Below, in pieces: positions 23,225 through 31,696 of a stretch of 64,000 nucleotides of DNA. Within the stretch, counting starts at the first letter, position 1. Each line of letters begins with the position of its first letter. The notes under the pieces are model-generated. The model made no database searches. It saw only the letters and a program-made list of their open reading frames with translations, and had not been told where the DNA came from. The translations under genes and the position numbers were made by a program. Source of the stretch: JAAYED01 sp040772225 (lineage in GTDB: Bacteria; Chloroflexota; Anaerolineae; UBA1429); assembly GCA_040772225.1 (NCBI GenBank), contig JAXGYO010000002.1, positions 1,426,001-1,490,000 on the forward strand. Reading direction: 5' to 3'.

Positions 23225-24919
23225 CTATCGGATCGCTTCCGCTAATTGAACCAGAGTCGCCGCAAGCGATGGTACGCGCGCCCCTATGGCCGCGACGACC
23301 TCGTGCTCCTGCCCATCGGCGCTCACCGTCGTGCCACTCTTCTCGAATGCCGTGGGAACCGGCAAGATAACATCTGCCACGCTGTCCCAGGGCTCGCGGT
23401 AACTGGAGAGCACCACGACAAAGTCCCGATTCTCGAGCGCCGCAAGCAACGAAGGATCAACCTGCGCCGTCTCGCCGGCCGCCACGACACAAACGCTGGC
23501 CTCCTGGCCCGTAAAGGCCGTGTCAAAGCCCTCGCCCGCAAGGCCGCGCCCGTTACCGCCAGGTGCATATGCTAGCAGTCTCGCCTTGGGTGACTTATTG
23601 GTCAACTCCGTCGCGAGCTCGAGACCCTCGGGGCCTGAGACAACAATCGGATTCTCCGCACGATTTAGCAGATCGATCACGCGATCCAGTTCGCCACCGC
23701 CTACCCTTATCGATGCCCACCCGTTCAGGCCATTCTCGCCCTCACCGACGAGCACCAGCCTGGCGCCGCGCTTGCGCACGCCCCGCTTGACGGCCATTCC
23801 GGCTACCTGATAGTCCACCGAGAGATCGGTGTTCGTCACGACAAAGAGATCGGCCTCGTCCATGTCGGCCAGGGTAACGCTGCCGTCCGCCGGTGGGACG
23901 TCGTGCATATAGTACTTGGCGCCAGCGAGGGCCTCGCCGAGTGCCCGACCTTCCTCAACCGTCACAAAACCTGAGGCGATGGTGGCCACCTTGTCATCTG
24001 CCGCAGCAATCTGCTCCGCTACCAGGCCCAATGCGTTCTCCATCTCGGCAACAACCCACTCACCATCTCGCTTCACCAGGGGTTGGCGCACCCGCGCGCG
24101 ATGGTCATGCATCGGATCGAATCGACCCCGCACACACAAGAGGCCCTTATTCGGCTCGGCGTCCCAATCCCCTTCAACGCGAATGACACGTCCATCGCGC
24201 ACGATCAGTTCGGTTCCACACCCCACAGGGCACGCCATACAGGTGCTCTTGACGCGCCTAACCTGATCGGTTGCGCCCATATAGGCCGAGGCCCGGTCCA
24301 TCAAAGCGCCGGTGGGGCAGACCTGCAGGCAGGTACCGCAGGAAATGCAACTGGACTCGCCAAAGGGAACGTCCAGATCGGCAATAATCACGGTATCTGC
24401 GCCACGGTTCTTGAGCCCAAGGGTGCCATTGCCCACCAGCTCATCACACACGCGAATGCAGCGGCGGCACAGGATGCACCGATTGTGATCCATCACAAAG
24501 AATTCCCGTGACGCATCGACCGCGTACTTGGGCATGGGCCGCTCGAATTCCCAGTGGTCTAGCTCATAGTCATAGGCCAGATCCTGAAGCTCGCAGCTGC
24601 CGCTCATCTGGCAGAACATGCAAAAGTGGTTGCGCTCGGAAAAGAGCAGCTGCAACACAAACTGACGTGCGCCGACGACCTTTTCAGAGCGCGTCTGCAC
24701 AACCATCCCCTCAAAGACGGGGAACGTGCAGGCAGGCTGCAGCGTGCGCTGTTTCTCGACCTCGACCAGACATATACGGCAAGCACCGATAGGCTCTATG
24801 GCGGGATGATGGCAAAGGGTTGGAATCTCCAGCCCCGCAATCTTGGCGGCCTCCAGCACCGTACTGCTTGACGGCACCGTTACTTCAATGCCATCAATGG
24901 TAACGTGTACATCGGGCAT
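23225..24919 (-). CDS. Extended HoxU/NuoG-like iron-sulfur subunit
   Basis: 564 residues, more than twice the ~240 of usual HoxU. Residues 1-80: [2Fe-2S] domain (CHHPAIEPIGACRICLVEVE). About 100-120: His-Cys3 cluster (HFCMFCQMSGSCEL). About 145-210: two [4Fe-4S] motifs (CILCRRCIRVC and CISCGTCLQVCPTGAL). About 225-270: a further molybdopterin-oxidoreductase-type [4Fe-4S] domain (CMACPVGCG to GLLCVRGRF). The remaining ~290 residues resemble a NuoG MopB domain without evident cofactor ligands. Likely relays electrons between the NuoF-like NAD(P)H site and HoxY. The N-terminal half is also what [FeFe] HydA carries in front of its H-cluster. Confidence 0.88.
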   Translation of the reverse strand: MPDVHVTIDGIEVTVPSSSTVLEAAKIAGLEIPTLCHHPAIEPIGACRICLVEVEKQRTLQPACTFPVFEGMVVQTRSEKVVGARQFVLQLLFSERNHFCMFCQMSGSCELQDLAYDYELDHWEFERPMPKYAVDASREFFVMDHNRCILCRRCIRVCDELVGNGTLGLKNRGADTVIIADLDVPFGESSCISCGTCLQVCPTGALMDRASAYMGATDQVRRVKSTCMACPVGCGTELIVRDGRVIRVEGDWDAEPNKGLLCVRGRFDPMHDHRARVRQPLVKRDGEWVVAEMENALGLVAEQIAAADDKVATIASGFVTVEEGRALGEALAGAKYYMHDVPPADGSVTLADMDEADLFVVTNTDLSVDYQVAGMAVKRGVRKRGARLVLVGEGENGLNGWASIRVGGGELDRVIDLLNRAENPIVVSGPEGLELATELTNKSPKARLLAYAPGGNGRGLAGEGFDTAFTGQEASVCVVAAGETAQVDPSLLAALENRDFVVVLSSYREPWDSVADVILPVPTAFEKSGTTVSADGQEHEVVAAIGARVPSLAATLVQLAEAIR

Positions 24920-24976
24920 GTTCTCTGTCCTCCTATGCTAACGTCCCGATCAGAGTAACGAAATCTTTGCGCGCTA

Positions 24977-25507
24977 TCACTCTTTTGCGCGCACAGGGCC
25001 CTGCGCCCTGATCAATTCTTCGAGGCGGTTCACAGCCCGCTCGGCCAGTTCGCCTGTCTGAGGCGAGAGCGCCTCACCGAAATCAAAATCGTGTCCCAAC
25101 ACCGATAGCATGTATGCATCCGGCGCGCCGCCGTACAGGCTCTGGGCCAGCGCCACAACGACTCCGGGCCTAAGGTGGTGACCAATCATGCCCGCTTCCA
25201 CGGCCGGCGCAACCGGCTGCCAGCTCATATCGTCCCAGCCCGATCCCTCCACATGCGCATCTATGAACACCACTGTATCATATTGCGCCACCAGCTCCGC
25301 AAGTTCTGGGGCCAGCTGATGCAGAAAGAGCACTTTGATGCCAGGACTCGGCTCCAGACTGTCCTCGCCACCGATGCTGTCTGAATCCATGCCGAGCCTG
25401 CCAAGCAGACTCTGCAGGATATGGGCTGCAACACCGTCATCACGCCGGCTTGTGTTGCCATAGCCTACAAGCAAGATCGACGATGCCACGGTGCCAGGGG
25501 CCATCAC
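24977..25507 (-). CDS. hoxW: Hydrogenase maturation endopeptidase (HoxW/HyaD family)
   Basis: 176 residues. Begins with the family motif ILLVGYGNTSRRDDGVA (GxGNxxxxDDG), then FIDAHVEGS, which supplies the acidic metal ligand, and GHHLRPGVVVAL, which supplies the His. These enzymes cut the C-terminal tail of the large subunit once nickel has been inserted. HoxH, four genes away, has such a tail. The coding sequence probably begins at GTG 25507 (AGGAG nine bases before) or ATG 25504. Confidence 0.9.
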   Translation of the reverse strand: MMAPGTVASSILLVGYGNTSRRDDGVAAHILQSLLGRLGMDSDSIGGEDSLEPSPGIKVLFLHQLAPELAELVAQYDTVVFIDAHVEGSGWDDMSWQPVAPAVEAGMIGHHLRPGVVVALAQSLYGGAPDAYMLSVLGHDFDFGEALSPQTGELAERAVNRLEELIRAQGPVRAKE

Positions 25508-25604
25508 AATGTCACACTCCTACGATGATTCACCGTAATGTACCAGTGGCCATGCCGCTGGCGCCGGCAAAACCGGCTTTCGCCAGGATACGCTGCCGCG
25601 CCAC

Positions 25605-27461
25605 TCACTGACCGAACGACCCTACCGGCATGAGCTCGGTCGGAACCTCAATCGTCTCGCCGGACAGCTTGACGACCGCGTCGAACGGGCAGACCTCCAT
25701 GCAGGTGCCGCACTGGATGCAACCATCCTGATTGATGATATGAATCATCCGTCGGTCGCCCTCGATCACTTGCACCGGGCAGGCCCGCTTGCAGATCTGG
25801 CAGCCCTTGCAGGCGTTGGGATCGATATAGAAGGACGTGAGCGCCACACACTGCTTTGCCGGGCATCGTTTCTCCAGAACGTGTGCATCAAACTCGTCCC
25901 TAAAGTAGCGCAAAGCCGTCAGGATGGGGCCAGGCGTGAGCTGCCCCAGCGCACAGAGCGAGTTCTGATCCATACCGCGGGCGATTTCTTCGATCTTGGT
26001 GATGTCGTCCAGCGTGCCATTGCCCTCGGTGATACGCGTGAGTAGCTCGAGCATCCGACGTCCGCCCACCCGGCACGGAACGCACTTGCCGCACGACTCG
26101 GCCGTGGCAAAGGTCAAAAAGTACTTGCAGAACTCGACCATGCAGGTATCTTCATCGACAACGATCATACCGCCGGAACCCATCACGGCGCCGGCCTGAC
26201 GCAGTGAGTCGAAATCCACATGCAGGTCGAGACCTGACTCGGGCAGACAGCCTCCCAGCGGCCCACCGGTCTGAACGGCCTTGAACTTTTTCCCGTCCGG
26301 CACGCCCCCGCCGATGTCGTAGATGATCTCCCGCAGGGTGATGCCCATCGGAACCTCGATGAGTCCCGTGTTGTTCACCTTGCCCGTTAGAGCAAAGATC
26401 GCGGTGCCTGGGCTTCTCTGTGTTCCGATAGAGGAAAACCACTCGGCGCCGTTGCGGATGATCTGCGCAACGTTCGCATAGCTCTTGACGTTGTTGACGT
26501 TGGTAGGCTTGTCCCAGAGACCCTGATTCGCAGGGAAGGGCGGGCGAGGGCGCGGCTCGCCGCGGCGGCCCTCGATCGAGGCGATTAGAGCCGTCTCCTC
26601 ACCACAGACAAAAGCACCGGCACCTTCCTTGACCTTGAGCTGAAAGTCAAAGCCAGAGCCAAAGATATCCTTACCCATCAAGCCGTATTCTGTGGCCTTT
26701 TCGATCGCGAGATGCAGGCGCTTGATCGCCAGAGGGTACTCGGCGCGGCAGTAGATATAGCCTTCGTGGGCGCCCACTGCATAGCCGCAGATCATCATGC
26801 CCTCGATCACCGAGTGCGGATCGCCCTCCAGGATGGAGCGGTCCATAAAAGCGCCCGGGTCCCCCTCGTCAGCGTTACAGACGACATACTTGATATCGCC
26901 GGCAGCACGCGCGGTAAACTCCCACTTGAGGCCGGTGAGAAAACCGGCACCACCGCGGCCGCGCAACCCCGAGGCCTTCATCTCATCGATCACCTGCTGG
27001 GGGCTCATCTCAGAGAGCACTTTACCCAGGGCTTCATACCCGCCGCGGGCGATGTACTCATCGATGCTCTCGGGATCGATCACACCGCAGTTGCGCAGCG
27101 TGATGCGCTGCTGCTTGCTGTAGAAAGGGATATCCTCATAGAGAGGGACTGCTTGTTGCGTCTCAGGAGCTTCATAGACAAGTCTGCTCACGACTCGCCC
27201 CTTGACGAGCGTCTCCTCAACCAGTTCCTCTACATCCGAAGGCTGAACCTGGCAATAGAATATCCCTTCCGGGTACACAATCACCACCGGGCCCATGGCA
27301 CAAAAGCCACGGCAACCGGTCTCTACCACGCGCACCTCATCCTGCAGTCCGCGACGCGCTATCTCAGCTTGCAGTGCGGCCATCGTGGCCCGTGAACCCG
27401 ATGACTCACAACTGGTTCCTGCGCATACCAGGACGTTTGCCCGGTATATCGGTTCCGACAT
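25605..27461 (-). CDS. hoxF: NuoF/HydB-like flavoprotein subunit (HoxF-type NAD(P)H site)
   Basis: 618 residues from MSEPIYRANVLVCAGTSC, after CCAGGAGGACGAG. Residues 1-110 are a thioredoxin-like [2Fe-2S] domain (CAGTSC..ETGCRGFCAMGP). About 125-530 is the NuoF core: GLRGRGGAGFLTGLKW (FMN/NAD-binding), CNADEGDPGAFMDR, CGEETALIASIEG, and the [4Fe-4S] motif ESCGKCVPCRVGGRRM. The C-terminus adds two ferredoxin [4Fe-4S] sites (CKGCQICKRACPV, CIQCGTCMEVCPFDAV). This three-part layout is that of HydB/HndC of electron-bifurcating hydrogenases more than of classical HoxF. Confidence 0.94.
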   Translation of the reverse strand: MSEPIYRANVLVCAGTSCESSGSRATMAALQAEIARRGLQDEVRVVETGCRGFCAMGPVVIVYPEGIFYCQVQPSDVEELVEETLVKGRVVSRLVYEAPETQQAVPLYEDIPFYSKQQRITLRNCGVIDPESIDEYIARGGYEALGKVLSEMSPQQVIDEMKASGLRGRGGAGFLTGLKWEFTARAAGDIKYVVCNADEGDPGAFMDRSILEGDPHSVIEGMMICGYAVGAHEGYIYCRAEYPLAIKRLHLAIEKATEYGLMGKDIFGSGFDFQLKVKEGAGAFVCGEETALIASIEGRRGEPRPRPPFPANQGLWDKPTNVNNVKSYANVAQIIRNGAEWFSSIGTQRSPGTAIFALTGKVNNTGLIEVPMGITLREIIYDIGGGVPDGKKFKAVQTGGPLGGCLPESGLDLHVDFDSLRQAGAVMGSGGMIVVDEDTCMVEFCKYFLTFATAESCGKCVPCRVGGRRMLELLTRITEGNGTLDDITKIEEIARGMDQNSLCALGQLTPGPILTALRYFRDEFDAHVLEKRCPAKQCVALTSFYIDPNACKGCQICKRACPVQVIEGDRRMIHIINQDGCIQCGTCMEVCPFDAVVKLSGETIEVPTELMPVGSFGQ

Positions 27462-27537
27462 CTCTCGTCCTCCTGGCCTGATTGGGTTGGATAATAGCAC
27501 AATCTGAGCGCAGGACTCTAGCCCGCGCCCACGAACG

Positions 27538-27912
27538 TCAGGAGCTCTGCAGGCGGCCGACAACCCACTCTTCGACGACATGCCCCTTGACGAGGTGCTC
27601 CTCGATCAGCCTGGATACCATGTCAGGTGTGACATTTCCGTAGGTCACACGCGGCTTGCCAGCCTGCTCAATATCCACCAGAGGCTCCCTGGCACACATG
27701 CCGATACACCCCACGGTGGTCACGTTGGCCTCGATATCTCGCTTGTGCAACTCTTCGAGGATAGCATGCATCGTATCGCGCGCACCGGCGGCGATGCCAC
27801 AGGTGCCCATACCAACGATGATGGTTGTGCCCGTGTCTTTGCGGGTACTGATGTCTCGCTCCACCTGCTCTCGCAAGTGGCGCAATTCCTCAAGCGACTT
27901 GATCTGTGGCAT
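27538..27912 (-). CDS. hndB: HndB-like [2Fe-2S] thioredoxin-fold ferredoxin
   Basis: 124 residues from MPQIKSLEELRHLREQVE, with GGAGACG upstream. Cysteines in GMGTCGIAAGA (first) and TTVGCIGMCAREP (last two), with the EHLVKGHVVEEW ending, match the small HndB-type subunit of NADP-reducing hydrogenases. The motif shows three obvious cysteines, so cluster binding needs a ligand not apparent to me or is altered. It sits between the HATPase gene and the NuoF-like gene, the same place it takes in [FeFe] hydABC clusters. Confidence 0.88.
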   Translation of the reverse strand: MPQIKSLEELRHLREQVERDISTRKDTGTTIIVGMGTCGIAAGARDTMHAILEELHKRDIEANVTTVGCIGMCAREPLVDIEQAGKPRVTYGNVTPDMVSRLIEEHLVKGHVVEEWVVGRLQSS

Positions 27913-27953
27913 TGAACGTCTCCTTGTCACTCATGTACCGGATGGGCCGAGGC

Positions 27954-28511
27954 TCAGACTGCCGCCGCCCTGTTCAGTTCCTCATACTCCTGGATTAGAA
28001 ACGATTCCAGCCATTCGCGCACCGCGGGATGCCCAAGAGGGATGTCTCCCAGAACTCCGCGCACCTCCGCAGTATCCAGTCTCAGCTCATGCTCGTCGAT
28101 CCGGTGAACAAACTCCAGATCCCAACCGTTCTGACGGCTCAAGAGCGCCCCCATCAGTGTACTGACCATATCCCCCAGCGGCGCGCGATCGATGTGGTCC
28201 CTTTGAAAGTCGGCCACCACTGTAGTGCCCTCTCCCACACGAGAGGACAGCTCAAAACTACCTGCGCACTGCTCCGCCGCGGCCTTGATGAGCGGCAGCC
28301 CCAGGCCCACATGTCTCGTCGTCCGCGTCGTATAGTATGGGTCCACCGCCCTGGCCTGCGTCTCCGCATCCATTCCGCAGCCATCATCCGCCACGGTTAT
28401 CGTCAAAGTGTTGGCCCGCGTATCCTCTTCAATGGTCACCCGTATATGCCGGGCGCCGGCAGCAAGCGCATTTTCCATCAGGTCCAGGATGTGCAGAGAA
28501 AGCTCGCGCAC
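27954..28511 (-). CDS. HATPase-domain (histidine-kinase-like ATPase) protein
   Basis: 185 residues from GTG 28511, whose first base overlaps the stop of the upstream NuoE-like gene (TAGTG). GHKL ATPase motifs: N-box LHILDLMENALAAGARHI (about 5-22), G1 ADDGCGMD, and G2 GLGLPLIKAAAEQCAG. No HisKA dimerisation domain is present, so it is not a complete sensor kinase; it could act as an anti-sigma-like or serine kinase. Such stand-alone HATPases accompany [FeFe] hydABC operons between hydC and hndB. Role here is unproven but the conserved place argues for hydrogenase regulation. Confidence 0.85.
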   Translation of the reverse strand: MRELSLHILDLMENALAAGARHIRVTIEEDTRANTLTITVADDGCGMDAETQARAVDPYYTTRTTRHVGLGLPLIKAAAEQCAGSFELSSRVGEGTTVVADFQRDHIDRAPLGDMVSTLMGALLSRQNGWDLEFVHRIDEHELRLDTAEVRGVLGDIPLGHPAVREWLESFLIQEYEELNRAAAV

Positions 28512-29002
28512 TAGTCCAGATCGCGAACGAGCTTTAGCAGCTTGTCTGGCACCAATCGCCCCACCACCTGGCCATCGATGACCGCCATGGGTGCCAGAGC
28601 GCAAGAACCGAGGCAGTATACAACCTCCAGCGTCACGCGATAGTCAGAGCTCGTCTCACCCGCCTTGATGCCGAGCTCTTCCTCCAGCGTCGTGACGAGT
28701 CTCGGTGCACCCTTGACATGGCAAGCCGTACCATCGCAGATGTTAATGATGTGCCGACCGCGACGCTGCAGATAGAATTGCGAGTAAAAAGTGGCCACCC
28801 CGTAAAGCTGTGCGAGTGAAAAGCCCGTGCGCTCGGAAATGACCTGGAGAGCCTCCTGAGGAACATATCCATAGGCTTCCTGAGTCCTCTGGAGAATGGG
28901 GATCACCACCCCCTCCTGCCCGTTGAACTCGGCCAGGATCTTGTCCAGCGGCTCTGTGTCAAACGCTTCGCGGCTCTCGGTTTTCGTCTCTTCAAGCACC
29001 AC
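28511..29002 (-). CDS. hoxE: NuoE/HydC-like [2Fe-2S] subunit (HoxE-type)
   Basis: 163 residues. Family blocks: VVIPILQRTQEAYGYVPQEA, a thioredoxin-fold core with FYSQFYLQRRGRHIINICDG, and the four ligands C in CDGTACHVKGA and YCLGSCALAP. NuoE-type subunits carry one [2Fe-2S] cluster and pair with the NuoF flavoprotein. Its stop overlaps the HATPase start; the PHP gene lies 50 bases upstream. Confidence 0.94.
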   Translation of the reverse strand: MVLEETKTESREAFDTEPLDKILAEFNGQEGVVIPILQRTQEAYGYVPQEALQVISERTGFSLAQLYGVATFYSQFYLQRRGRHIINICDGTACHVKGAPRLVTTLEEELGIKAGETSSDYRVTLEVVYCLGSCALAPMAVIDGQVVGRLVPDKLLKLVRDLD

Positions 29003-29052
29003 GTCTCATCCTCCCGATTGAGCTTGACGTCTCTTTCACTTACGAACTGCGA

Positions 29053-29829
29053 TCAATCTTTCAGCCAAAGCCTGCGTCCCTGCTCACCCTGTAGAGCGAG
29101 CTCCAGTTCGCGTATGGTTCGTGTCGCCATCTTTGCTCGCGTTCTCACCGCCATGTCGGAGAGCTGATGCGCGTCACTGGATCCGATCAGTGGCCAGCAT
29201 GCCAGCTGTGGATATGCCGCCCGAAATCCTTCCACTGTCTGCCGCCGGCTAATCTCCAGTCCCGCCAGGTCAAGACCCTCTGGTACAAAGCCCAGATTCG
29301 CGAGCAAACTGAATGAAGGACGATCAACATGTGCGGCAATCGGCAGACCGCCCAAAGCGCGCACCCCGGCCACCACATTGTCGGTCGACATGGCAACCGA
29401 TGTCAACAGCAACCGCTCGTTCTCGTACACGAAATCGCCCGTCGCATCCACGACATATTGTGCACCAAAGACCTCAGGGCGGTTGCGGTCCGACGGAAGA
29501 CTGTTATACACCGTCGCCTGCCACGCGCTAATCTGCTCCGATGTGTCAAAGAGGCAGAGAATGTGTACCTCTTCGCTCGTCTGCACCTCCATGCCCGGCA
29601 GCACCTTTAGCGCTGTCCCTCTCGCCGCCTCTTGAACTGCTTCTACGTTCTCCGCCGTATTGTGATCCGTGATCGCGATGAGATCCAGACCGAGCTCCAA
29701 AGCACGGCGCACAATCAAGGGCGGTATCATCTCGATCTCAGCACAGGCGGACACTACCGTGTGAATGTGCAGATCGAGGGCCAGCTCAGTCAGAGCAACA
29801 GCCCTGCCGTCACGCGCCGTTCTATCCAT
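29053..29829 (-). CDS. PHP-domain phosphoesterase
   Basis: 258 residues; ATG overlaps the preceding stop (TGATG) and has AGGGG upstream. Metal-binding motifs of the polymerase-and-histidinol-phosphatase fold: ALDLHIHTVVSACAE (about 19-33), IAITDHNTAENV, PGMEVQTSEEVHILCL, IAAHVDRPS and IGSSDAHQLSDM. These give a complete set of His and Asp ligands, so it is probably an active phosphoesterase; its substrate is unknown. PHP genes recur in hydrogenase regulatory modules next to DRTGG and CBS-HATPase genes. Confidence 0.88.
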   Translation of the reverse strand: MDRTARDGRAVALTELALDLHIHTVVSACAEIEMIPPLIVRRALELGLDLIAITDHNTAENVEAVQEAARGTALKVLPGMEVQTSEEVHILCLFDTSEQISAWQATVYNSLPSDRNRPEVFGAQYVVDATGDFVYENERLLLTSVAMSTDNVVAGVRALGGLPIAAHVDRPSFSLLANLGFVPEGLDLAGLEISRRQTVEGFRAAYPQLACWPLIGSSDAHQLSDMAVRTRAKMATRTIRELELALQGEQGRRLWLKD

Positions 29830-30188
29830 CAACCCCTGGTCTTGGAACTGGTGCCGCTCACGCCTCGTGCTGCCAACTCCCCAACAACCGTGAACGTCGT
29901 CTTTAAAGTGAGGAGAATCGGGATTCCGCGCTCATTGGCGCGATCCAGCGTGGCCTGGTCGGGACGCGTTCCCTCGGTGATCACAATACACGCCAGGCCG
30001 AGCAGATCCCCCACGGCCACCACATTGGGATGCGCCTGCAACGTCACCCACACCTGCCCGGCGCCCGCCCCGGCCATCACACAGCTCAACATGTCCGAAG
30101 CATAGCCGCCCGTGATCTCGCGATCCAGGCCTTCAGGGGCGCTCACGATCTCGAGATCCAGTTCGGCAACGATATCTGCTACGTTCAC
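29829..30188 (-). CDS. DRTGG-domain protein (second copy)
   Basis: 119 residues. Starts MNVADIVAELDLEIVSAPEG and contains the domain core DREITGGYASDMLSCVMAGA (D-x-x-I-x-x-G-Y-x-x-D), where the DRTGG name motif is DREITGG. DRTGG domains are also found next to CBS domains and in phosphotransacetylases; ligand unknown. It overlaps CBS-HATPase upstream by ATGA and PHP downstream by TGATG, so three genes are tightly coupled. Together with the copy at 31153 it brackets the CBS-HATPase gene. Confidence 0.82.
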   Translation of the reverse strand: MNVADIVAELDLEIVSAPEGLDREITGGYASDMLSCVMAGAGAGQVWVTLQAHPNVVAVGDLLGLACIVITEGTRPDQATLDRANERGIPILLTLKTTFTVVGELAARGVSGTSSKTRG

Positions 30189-31156
30189 TGGTCACCCCCG
30201 GTTGATAGATCGAATACCATCTCAAGCCGAGTCCCCTCACCCATGACCGAAGTTAGCGACATGCGGTCAGTACACGAACGGATATTGGAGAGCCCCATGC
30301 CAGCGCCAAAGCCAAGTTCGCGGATCCAATCCGGCGCGGTGGAATATCCGGCCTGCAACGCCTGTTCCACATCCGCGATACCCGGGCCCTCATCTATCGC
30401 GACGACCTTGATGATATCCGGTTGGGCCTCGACGATGATCTCACCACCATGAGTGTGTATCATCAGATTTGTCTCAGCCTCATAGGTGGCCACCGATATA
30501 CGCCGGATCAACTGTGGATGCGCGCCCAGACGTTCCAGGGCACGCTTGACCTTGCTGGATGCCTCACCGCCGTGCGTAAAATCCTGCGCGGCGACGCGGT
30601 AGCGCAGTATCAGCGTAGTCTGCTCCGACTCGATATCCTCGAAAATGTGACTCGCCCGGTAACGCCGTATCTCCTCCGAATGCCACAACGCTTCAAGATG
30701 CTTGAGCAGCCCGCGGACGATATCCCCCTGGGTCAGAATTCCAACCAGCTCGCCATCGGCGTTCAGTACCGGAAAGCGGCCATACTTGAAGCGGGCAAAA
30801 AGCGAGACCGCGCCTGCCAGCGAATCATCAGCTCGCACGGCCTGCACCTGGCGCGTCATCTTCTCTCTGATAGAATGGTCAGCCTCACCCTGCTCCAGAG
30901 CCTTGATCAGGCTCTCTACACTGATCATGCCGACCATCCGGCCATCCTCGACGATAGGCACGCCGGAAATCTGATTCAGCCGCAGAATCTCTTTGAGCTC
31001 ATTCATGGTCTGATCAGGGGTGCAGGTGATCACGTCCCTGGTCATCACCTGCTCTACCTTGAGCTCATAGACAAGCTCCTGCACCTTGGTCAATTCAGCG
31101 TGAGAACCGCTACGGGCGCCCATGCCCCCGGCTGTCCTCCGGAGTTCGGCCATCAT
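30185..31156 (-). CDS. CBS-pair plus HATPase regulatory protein
   Basis: 323 residues. Residues about 30-150 are two CBS motifs (VEQVMTRDVITCTPDQTMNE.. and ..REKMTRQVQAVRADDSLAG), each with a following GVPIVEDGRMVGMI or RFPVLNADGELVGIL strand. About 185-320 is a GHKL ATPase of the anti-sigma-factor type, with VVAIDEGPGIADVEQAL and the glycine-rich lid FGAGMGLSNIRSCTDRM. The combination suggests that nucleotide binding by CBS controls a kinase or binding activity. Its ATG overlaps the upstream DRTGG stop (ATGA). Second ATG at 31153 also possible. Confidence 0.87.
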   Translation of the reverse strand: MMAELRRTAGGMGARSGSHAELTKVQELVYELKVEQVMTRDVITCTPDQTMNELKEILRLNQISGVPIVEDGRMVGMISVESLIKALEQGEADHSIREKMTRQVQAVRADDSLAGAVSLFARFKYGRFPVLNADGELVGILTQGDIVRGLLKHLEALWHSEEIRRYRASHIFEDIESEQTTLILRYRVAAQDFTHGGEASSKVKRALERLGAHPQLIRRISVATYEAETNLMIHTHGGEIIVEAQPDIIKVVAIDEGPGIADVEQALQAGYSTAPDWIRELGFGAGMGLSNIRSCTDRMSLTSVMGEGTRLEMVFDLSTGGDQ

Positions 31157-31563
31157 GCTGAAAGATTCTGCGGTCCCTTCCCGCGCCAGTCATCGGACTC
31201 GGAGCGGGCGAGGGTAAAGAGACCACAGCTCTGCAGACCCTGGGCGTAAAGCAGACCGCACGTCTCGTACATGGTATAGCGCGAGCCCAATAGTGGAATA
31301 CCCATGGACTCGGCAAGTTTGAGCGTCTCTGGCGGCGGCAGCTTGCCCCTGACGAACACAATCGCCCTAATACCGGCCATGTCACTGGTTCGCACCACCT
31401 GCGGGTTGGTGAGGCCCGTCAGAAGAAGCGTGCCAGAGTGTGTAAAGGCCAGGACATCGCTCATGAGGTCGGCCCCACAAGCCATGTCGACCTCGATTGA
31501 GAGGTCGACATCGTCACTCAGGAGCTGACCGTTGATCACGCCAAGGATCTGTTCTAACTTCAA
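31153..31563 (-). CDS. DRTGG-domain protein (first gene of the hydrogenase operon)
   Basis: 136 residues from a TTG start (TTGAAGTTAGAACAG); in-frame sequence upstream has a stop nine codons away and no better start. It contains MACGADLMSDVLAFTHSGTL and the C-terminal repeat-like region SMGIPLLGSRYTMYETCGLL. It is the first gene after a consensus promoter. The last ~20 residues (ARSESDDWRGKGPQNLSA) are polar and probably disordered. Function unknown; context implies hydrogenase or redox regulation. Confidence 0.78.
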   Translation of the reverse strand: MKLEQILGVINGQLLSDDVDLSIEVDMACGADLMSDVLAFTHSGTLLLTGLTNPQVVRTSDMAGIRAIVFVRGKLPPPETLKLAESMGIPLLGSRYTMYETCGLLYAQGLQSCGLFTLARSESDDWRGKGPQNLSA

Positions 31564-31610
31564 GTCCGCACATCCATACTCAATTACATCTCCCAGAGGA
31601 GACTTTGTGA

Positions 31611-31640
31611 ATTATATCACCATCTAGAGAGATGTGTCAA
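31611..31640 (-). promoter_or_regulatory. Promoter of the 12-gene hydrogenase operon
   Basis: On the minus strand: TTGACA (31640-31635), 18-bp spacer, TATAAT (31616-31611). Both hexamers are perfect consensus, about 48 bases before the TTG start at 31563. No operator-like dyad is obvious, apart from a short CATCTCTCTAGATGG palindrome-like stretch inside the spacer. Confidence 0.88.
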
Positions 31641-31696
31641 ACCTCCGCTGCCCGGTCGGGAAGTTGGTCACAGACTGTTACAGGTAAGAAGACGGC

